The notes beneath the pieces were generated by a model, which worked only from the letters and a program-made list of their open reading frames with translations, was not told where the DNA came from and did not search any database. This document shows, in pieces, positions 13,151-16,595 of a DNA stretch of 16,595 nt (its first letter is position 1; each line of letters opens with the position of its first letter). The stretch is from Oscillospiraceae bacterium (GTDB lineage Bacteria > Bacillota > Clostridia > Oscillospirales > Ruminococcaceae): contig JAEDGE010000032.1 of assembly GCA_016297675.1 (NCBI GenBank), forward strand, positions 1 to 16,595. The letters are read 5' to 3'. Position numbers and translations under genes: made by a program.

Positions 13151-14449
13151 ATGCCAGAAGAAAAATATTGTAACTTTTGTGGTAAGGCAGAACATGAGGT
13201 AGCCAGTATGTTTTCTGCTGGAAACAGTCATATTTGTGATGACTGCATTTGCTATTGTTATGAAATGCTTTATGGATCTTCTATGCCACAAAGTATGGTA
13301 AAAAAGAAAAAGGCGAAATCGCAAAAGGATGCCCCGCAGATTCAGTTGAAAAGACCGTCTGAGATGAAAAAGATACTGGATGAGTATGTCATCGGACAGG
13401 ATGCAGCAAAGATTTCTCTTTGTGTTGCTGTTTATAATCACTACAAGCGAATTCTGAGTCAGGATGACGGTGAGGATGTCGAGCTGCAAAAGAGCAATGT
13501 TCTGTTGCTGGGACCGACCGGTGTCGGAAAGACGTTTCTGGCACAGACACTGGCAAGAATTCTGGATGTGCCGTTTGCCATTGCGGATGCAACCACGATT
13601 ACAGAAGCCGGATATGTTGGCGAAGATGTGGAAAATGTATTGCTTCGCTTGATTCAGGCGGCAGATTTTGATATAGAGGCGGCAGAACGAGGCATTATCT
13701 ATATTGATGAAATTGATAAAATCTCTCGGAAGTCTGAAAACACTTCCCTGACCAGAGATGTCAGTGGGGAAGGGGTTCAGCAGGCACTGCTGAAAATCAT
13801 TGAAGGGACGGTTTCCAATGTGCCGCCGCAGGGCGGACGGAAACATCCGAATCAGGAGTTTATTCATATCGACACGAAGAACATCCTATTCATTTGCGGC
13901 GGAGCCTTTGATGGTCTGGAAAAGATCATTCAAAAGCGAATGACACCGTCTTCTGTTGGGTTTGGTGCACCGATTTCCAACAAGAAGGAAGAGCTGAACA
14001 ATATTTTCCGGCAGGCAATTCCACAAGATTTGGTGAAGTTTGGTCTGGTTCCAGAACTGGTTGGGCGACTGCCGATAATTACCACACTGGATGATTTGGA
14101 TGAACCGGCATTGGTACGCATTTTGACGGAACCGAAAAATGCATTGGTGAAGCAGTATCAAAAGTTGTTTGGATATGACCATCTGGAACTGGAAATTACG
14201 CCAGAAGCTTTGACAGAAATTGCTGCGAAGGCAATCCAGCGGAAAACCGGTGCAAGAGGACTGCGTTCCATTATGGAAAACATTCTGGTACAAACGATGT
14301 ATGATGTTCCATCTATGGAGCAGGCAAAGAAGGTAGTTGTTACCGCAGAATGTGTGACAGAGGGAAAATTGCCACAGATTTTAGATGCAGAAGGAAATCC
14401 GATAGTGGGTACAGAGGAAATCGTTTCGGTTGCACAAACAACAGAATGA
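13151..14449 (+). CDS. clpX: ATP-dependent Clp protease ATP-binding subunit ClpX
   Basis: This 432-residue AAA+ unfoldase delivers substrates to ClpP. Order of features: N-terminal zinc finger with C7, C10, C29 and C32; a lysine-rich linker; YVIGQDAAK; Walker A GPTGVGKT; the pore-loop region AGYVGEDVENVL; Walker B IIYIDEIDK; GGRKHPNQEF; a ClpP-docking loop written VGFG rather than IGFG; LVPELVGRLP; and sensor-2 GARGLRSIME. The ribosome binding site AAGGAG (13138-13143) overlaps the clpP stop codon, indicating coupled expression. A bidirectional terminator follows. Confidence 0.98.
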   Translation: MPEEKYCNFCGKAEHEVASMFSAGNSHICDDCICYCYEMLYGSSMPQSMVKKKKAKSQKDAPQIQLKRPSEMKKILDEYVIGQDAAKISLCVAVYNHYKRILSQDDGEDVELQKSNVLLLGPTGVGKTFLAQTLARILDVPFAIADATTITEAGYVGEDVENVLLRLIQAADFDIEAAERGIIYIDEIDKISRKSENTSLTRDVSGEGVQQALLKIIEGTVSNVPPQGGRKHPNQEFIHIDTKNILFICGGAFDGLEKIIQKRMTPSSVGFGAPISNKKEELNNIFRQAIPQDLVKFGLVPELVGRLPIITTLDDLDEPALVRILTEPKNALVKQYQKLFGYDHLELEITPEALTEIAAKAIQRKTGARGLRSIMENILVQTMYDVPSMEQAKKVVVTAECVTEGKLPQILDAEGNPIVGTEEIVSVAQTTE

Positions 14450-14465
14450 TTGGGATACCATGTAC

Positions 14466-14499
14466 AAAAAACGGACTGTTTTCGGACAGTCCGCTTTTT
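14466..14499. terminator. Bidirectional terminator between clpX and the amidase gene
   Basis: CGGACTGT (14472-14479) and ACAGTCCG (14486-14493) form an 8-bp stem with a 6-nt loop. TTTTT (14495-14499) follows on the plus strand and six A residues (14466-14471) give a T-run on the minus strand. It therefore serves both convergent genes. Confidence 0.88.
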
Positions 14500-14504
14500 A
14501 TTGT

Positions 14505-15245
14505 TTAAGAAAGCACAATATAATCTGCATTGACATATCCAGTCATGCCACGATAAGACGTGACATACCAATTTCCGGTCTTTCCATAGAGAGGAATTTC
14601 TGTTCCGTTGGGAATGCTCGCAAGAATCCGCCCCTGCGTAGATGGGAAAGCCCGTAAATTGAGCCCGCTGCCATCTGTCTGCACCGTTCCGGACGTGACT
14701 GGACCAGCCGGAATAAACGGAATACCAAAATATTCACAAAGTGACTGTACCAGCACGATGGCAATGCTGTTTAAATGGTTGCGAATCCAGTTGGCATCCT
14801 GTTCATTGTCATGATAACCGATTTCGCAGAGCACTGCCACAGCTCTGGTCTGTGTTACTTCTCCGAGTGTGGTGGTCGGTCTGGCACGGCATTTATCTGG
14901 AATGGGATAGATGGTCTTGAACCGGTCGGCAATGATGTTAGCCAGAATCTGACCGTAGTGGCTGCCGGGGGCGTAGTAAATATCAATTCCACGCAGTTTT
15001 CCAGCGAGCGATTCAGGTGCAGCGTTGCTGTGTAAGGCAAGATGCACGTCATAATTGCCGGCATTGGAGTCAGCAATTGCACCGATGACATTGCGGTTCG
15101 GGTCGTTTCGAGAAAAAGAAATGCCGCTGGAACGGAGATAAGGTTCCATTCTGTCAGCAATTTCATTCATATAAAGTTCTTCGTTTCCGCCGTTGACATA
15201 GGGATTCCATTCTTGTGTGGACGGACTCAGAAAAACATATGGCAT
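14505..15245 (-). CDS. Amidase_3-type N-acetylmuramoyl-L-alanine amidase with SH3 domain
   Basis: This 246-residue protein has an N-terminal Amidase_3-like domain (about 3-175) and a C-terminal bacterial SH3 domain (about 185-245, GSGLNLRAFPSTQGRILASI and GYVNADYIVL). It would cleave the bond between muramic acid and the stem peptide. Seen are LSPSTQEWNPYVNGGNEE, NEIAD, the zinc-ligand-type HLALHSNA (H72) and the catalytic-type glutamate in LCEIGYHDN (E141). The usual N-terminal GHGG-type histidine is absent, as in a clostridial subgroup that opens LSPSTQE. The start is set at 15245 because AGGAGGTG lies just upstream; a longer frame to 15302 lacks support. There is no signal peptide, so export, spore or prophage-lysin use is undecided. 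No holin or phage gene is nearby. Confidence 0.82.
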   Translation of the reverse strand: MPYVFLSPSTQEWNPYVNGGNEELYMNEIADRMEPYLRSSGISFSRNDPNRNVIGAIADSNAGNYDVHLALHSNAAPESLAGKLRGIDIYYAPGSHYGQILANIIADRFKTIYPIPDKCRARPTTTLGEVTQTRAVAVLCEIGYHDNEQDANWIRNHLNSIAIVLVQSLCEYFGIPFIPAGPVTSGTVQTDGSGLNLRAFPSTQGRILASIPNGTEIPLYGKTGNWYVTSYRGMTGYVNADYIVLS

Positions 15246-15287
15246 GGATGACACCTCCTGATGAGTTTGTTTCTGTCCTCTTGTTTT

Positions 15288-15318
15288 ATTGTATGCCTGC
15301 ACCTACAAATCGGTACAA
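15288..15318 (-). promoter_or_regulatory. Weak candidate promoter of the amidase gene
   Basis: On the minus strand, TACAAT (15293 to 15288) lies 19 bases after TTGTAC (15318 to 15313). The -10 is good, but spacing and -35 are poor. It diverges from the tRNA promoter. The rest of 15319-15444 is very AT-rich with long A and T tracts and no gene. Confidence 0.35.
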
Positions 15319-15444
15319 CAAAAGAGAGGAATCTTCTGTTTATTCTGTTTGAATTGAATTTTTTTTGTTTTTATTTGCAAAAATGAGAAAATAAACGTTT
15401 TTTTTCTCAATAGAATTAAAAAAATAAAAAAATGGATTTTTTAG

Positions 15445-15473
15445 TTGACAAGTGCGGAAAGTTGTGATATAAT
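15445..15473 (+). promoter_or_regulatory. Perfect-consensus promoter of the tRNA-Leu genes
   Basis: TTGACA (15445-15450) and TATAAT (15468-15473) match consensus fully at 17-base spacing, with TGA directly before the -10. A-tracts at 15418-15433 sit where an UP element would lie. This is the strongest promoter in the window, as expected for stable RNA. Confidence 0.93.
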
Positions 15474-15515
15474 AAATCATGTTGCAGCGGTAATGCAGCA
15501 GATGAAATACAAAAT

Positions 15516-15602
15516 GCGGATATGGCGGAATCGGCAGACGCGCTAGCTTCAGGTGCTAGTCCTCGCAAGGGGGTGGAGGTTCAAGTCCTCTTATCCGCAC
15601 CA
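15516..15602 (+). tRNA. tRNA-Leu(CAG), copy 1
   Basis: Acceptor stem GCGGATA pairs with TATCCGC, and CCA is encoded (15600-15602). The anticodon stem CTAGC/GCTAG holds loop TTCAGGT with anticodon CAG at 15550-15552, reading CUG. The long variable arm typical of leucine tRNA is a 4-bp stem closed by GCAA (CCTC-GCAA-GGGG). Confidence 0.96.
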
Positions 15603-15637
15603 TGATTGTATTTTTCTTTGCATATCGCTTTCTATAT

Positions 15638-15724
15638 GCGGATATGGCGGAATCGGCAGACGCGCTAGCTTCAGGTGCTAGTCTTCGCAAGGAGGTGGAG
15701 GTTCAAGTCCTCTTATCCGCACCA
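15638..15724 (+). tRNA. tRNA-Leu(CAG), copy 2
   Basis: This second gene has the same stems, anticodon and encoded CCA as the copy 35 bases upstream. It differs at two bases, both in the variable arm (CTTC-GCAA-GGAG), where a C-G pair became T-A. It is cotranscribed with copy 1 and followed by a terminator. Confidence 0.96.
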
Positions 15725-15755
15725 AGCACTCTCGAATATTCGGGAGTGCTTTTTT
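15725..15755 (+). terminator. Terminator of the tRNA-Leu operon
   Basis: AGCACTC pairs with GAGTGCT, then a T-G pair and CGAA/TTCG continue the stem to a 2-base tip. A T-run follows directly after 15750. It begins at the base after the second CCA. Confidence 0.92.
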
Positions 15756-15792
15756 ATTTTGTTTAATACTTGTAAATTATAAGGGGCGTCTT

Positions 15793-16341
15793 ATGATGAT
15801 TGTACTGGAAACAGAACAACTGATATTGCGGGAATTGACCATGGAGGATTTGGACGCATGGCATATGATTCTGTCGGACAAGGAAACGATGCAGTATTAT
15901 CCAAAGCCATTTGATATAGAAAAAACAAGAAGCTGGATTACATGGAATCTGGACAACTATCAAAAATATGGCTTTGGATTGTGGGCAGTATTGTTGCGAG
16001 AAACAGGACAGTTTATCGGAGATTGTGGAATCACCATGCAAATGATTCATGAGAAACTACTGCCAGAAATCGGGTATCATATAGATAAACGATTTTGGAA
16101 GAAAGGATATGCCACGCAGGCAGCAAGGGCATGCTTAGCCTGGGCGTTTGTGCATACGGAATTTGATGAAATTTATTCGTATCAGAAGAGTACGAATTTG
16201 CCTTCGAGAAGGGTCGCAGAAAAGATGGGCATTACGTTGCGTGAAGAATATGCAGACTCAGTCAACATCAAAACAAGTGTGTATGCAATTACCAGAGAGA
16301 GATTTCAGCGAAATATTTTGATACAAACGAGGCATTATTGA
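15793..16341 (+). CDS. GNAT-family N-acetyltransferase, RimJ/RimL type
   Basis: This 182-residue acetyltransferase would transfer an acetyl group from acetyl-CoA to an amine; the acceptor is not predictable. It has the RimJ/RimL-like order: LETEQLILRELTMEDLDAW at the start, FIGDCGIT (about 75-82), EIGYHIDKRFWKKGYATQA (about 95-113) containing the acetyl-CoA pyrophosphate loop KKGYAT, then NLPSRRVAEKMGI (about 135-147), the usual C-terminal N-x-x-S-R motif. AAGGGG at 15781-15786 suits either ATG 15793 or ATG 15796. No clear promoter is visible in the 40 bases after the tRNA terminator. It stands alone between the tRNA unit and the tyrA promoter. Confidence 0.9.
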   Translation: MMIVLETEQLILRELTMEDLDAWHMILSDKETMQYYPKPFDIEKTRSWITWNLDNYQKYGFGLWAVLLRETGQFIGDCGITMQMIHEKLLPEIGYHIDKRFWKKGYATQAARACLAWAFVHTEFDEIYSYQKSTNLPSRRVAEKMGITLREEYADSVNIKTSVYAITRERFQRNILIQTRHY

Positions 16342-16372
16342 AAAATGTGAAGTCATTTATCTCATGGAACCG

Positions 16373-16442
16373 CATATAAATTAATTTTTAAATATGGTTC
16401 GGACAAGGAACCCCTCAGAAAACACGAAAATTGATTTGCATG
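16373..16442. repeat. Short diverged copy of the 2351-2679 element
   Basis: This 70-bp segment carries both ends of the larger element with the middle missing. Its left end (16378-16397) matches 2357-2379 closely (AATTAATTTTTAAAT, then ATGGTT). Its right end has TTCGGACAAG (16398-16407), then 19 bases, then AAAATTGATTT (16427-16437), against 18 bases between the same blocks in the large copy. Its ends still form an imperfect inverted repeat, and GGTTC/GAACC makes an inner hairpin. No flanking direct repeat is found. It is the only notable content of 16342-16460. Confidence 0.6.
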
Positions 16443-16460
16443 AGAGAATTTTTGTGACAC

Positions 16461-16489
16461 TTTACAAAATCTGCAATCTGTGCTAAAAT
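16461..16489 (+). promoter_or_regulatory. Promoter of the tyrA-like gene
   Basis: TTTACA (16461-16466) and TAAAAT (16484-16489) are separated by 17 bases, with TGC before the -10 giving an extended -10. The start codon is at 16523, leaving a leader of about 27 nt. Confidence 0.8.
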
Positions 16490-16522
16490 GAAAACAATTG
16501 AAAAAAAGCGGAGGCATCAGCG

Positions 16523-16595
16523 ATGAAAATTTTAATTGTGGGAATGGGTTTAATCGGCGGTTCTGTCTGCAAAGCTCTGAAAGCCAAGACAAGCC
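16523..16595 (+). CDS. tyrA: Prephenate dehydrogenase, N-terminal fragment
   Basis: Only 24 complete codons are present before the window ends. They encode MKILIVGMGLIGGSVCKALK, a Rossmann NAD(P)-binding start with the GxGxxGGS pattern typical of TyrA-type prephenate dehydrogenases, which make 4-hydroxyphenylpyruvate for tyrosine synthesis. CGGAGG at 16509-16514 fixes the start. The rest of the gene is outside, so another Rossmann dehydrogenase cannot be fully excluded. Confidence 0.8.
   Translation, partial: MKILIVGMGLIGGSVCKALKAKTS

Noticed and set aside
14505..15245. Prophage lysis cassette around the SH3 amidase
   Set aside because: No holin, tail, integrase or other phage gene is nearby; both neighbours are chromosomal housekeeping units.
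15350..15440. AT-rich stretch before the tRNA genes as a replication origin
   Set aside because: There are no DnaA-box clusters or replication genes; the A-tracts fit an UP element for the strong tRNA promoter.

Overview
The window looks like a chromosomal segment of a low-to-moderate GC Gram-positive bacterium in the Clostridia, most likely the Oscillospiraceae/Ruminococcus group. The evidence is the gene content (trigger factor-clpP-clpX; rplS-lepB-ylqF-rnhB-yraN; the paired TIGR03960/TIGR03936 genes behind a SpoIVFB-like protease), strong AGGAGG-type ribosome binding sites, TTG starts, near-consensus sigma-A promoters and hairpin/T-run terminators. It is mostly housekeeping DNA, and no phage, plasmid, CRISPR or defence locus is visible. 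The genus is inferred.

Layout. (1) 17-1191: a consensus promoter, an AIM24-family protein and a zinc-ribbon/TM2 membrane protein. (2) 1302-2325: a 57-bp dyad, then a coupled pair made of a 96-residue single-span protein and an M50 intramembrane metalloprotease resembling SpoIVFB. (3) 2342-2688: an insertion-like, hairpin-rich 329-bp element with 16-bp perfect terminal inverted repeats and a 9-bp direct repeat on each side. (4) 2737-5276: the B12-binding/radical SAM protein (TIGR03960) and its overlapping partner TIGR03936 (DUF2344). (5) 5285-5945: rplS with its own promoter, a structured leader of about 180 nt and a terminator. (6) 6000-8523: lepB, ylqF (rbgA), rnhB and yraN, tightly packed, with rnhB and yraN overlapping. 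(7) 8539-10728: thrC and a metallophosphoesterase. (8) 10761-14499: tig, a second hairpin-cluster element, clpP and clpX, closed by a bidirectional terminator. (9) 14505-15245 on the minus strand: an Amidase_3 + SH3 protein. (10) 15445-15755: a perfect-consensus promoter, two near-identical tRNA-Leu(CAG) genes and a terminator. (11) 15793-16595: a GNAT acetyltransferase, a short degenerate copy of the element from (3), and the promoter and first 24 codons of a TyrA-type prephenate dehydrogenase.

How the genes work together. Region 5-6 combines ribosome production and maturation (L19, RbgA), protein export (signal peptidase I) and RNA/DNA hybrid removal (RNase HII). Region 8 is a protein-quality module: the ribosome-bound chaperone followed by the ClpXP protease. 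Region 2-4 preserves part of the clostridial spoIVFB-TIGR03960-TIGR03936 neighbourhood, but it is interrupted by the inserted element and followed by rplS.

The least explained parts are non-coding: two unrelated hairpin-rich intergenic elements, one with a diverged second copy 14 kb away and one that appears to supply the -35 box of clpP. The initiation region of the radical SAM gene is also unusual, with a 13-codon leader ORF in ATGA overlap and a strong internal ribosome binding site placed ahead of an ATC codon. No clearly new protein system was found.
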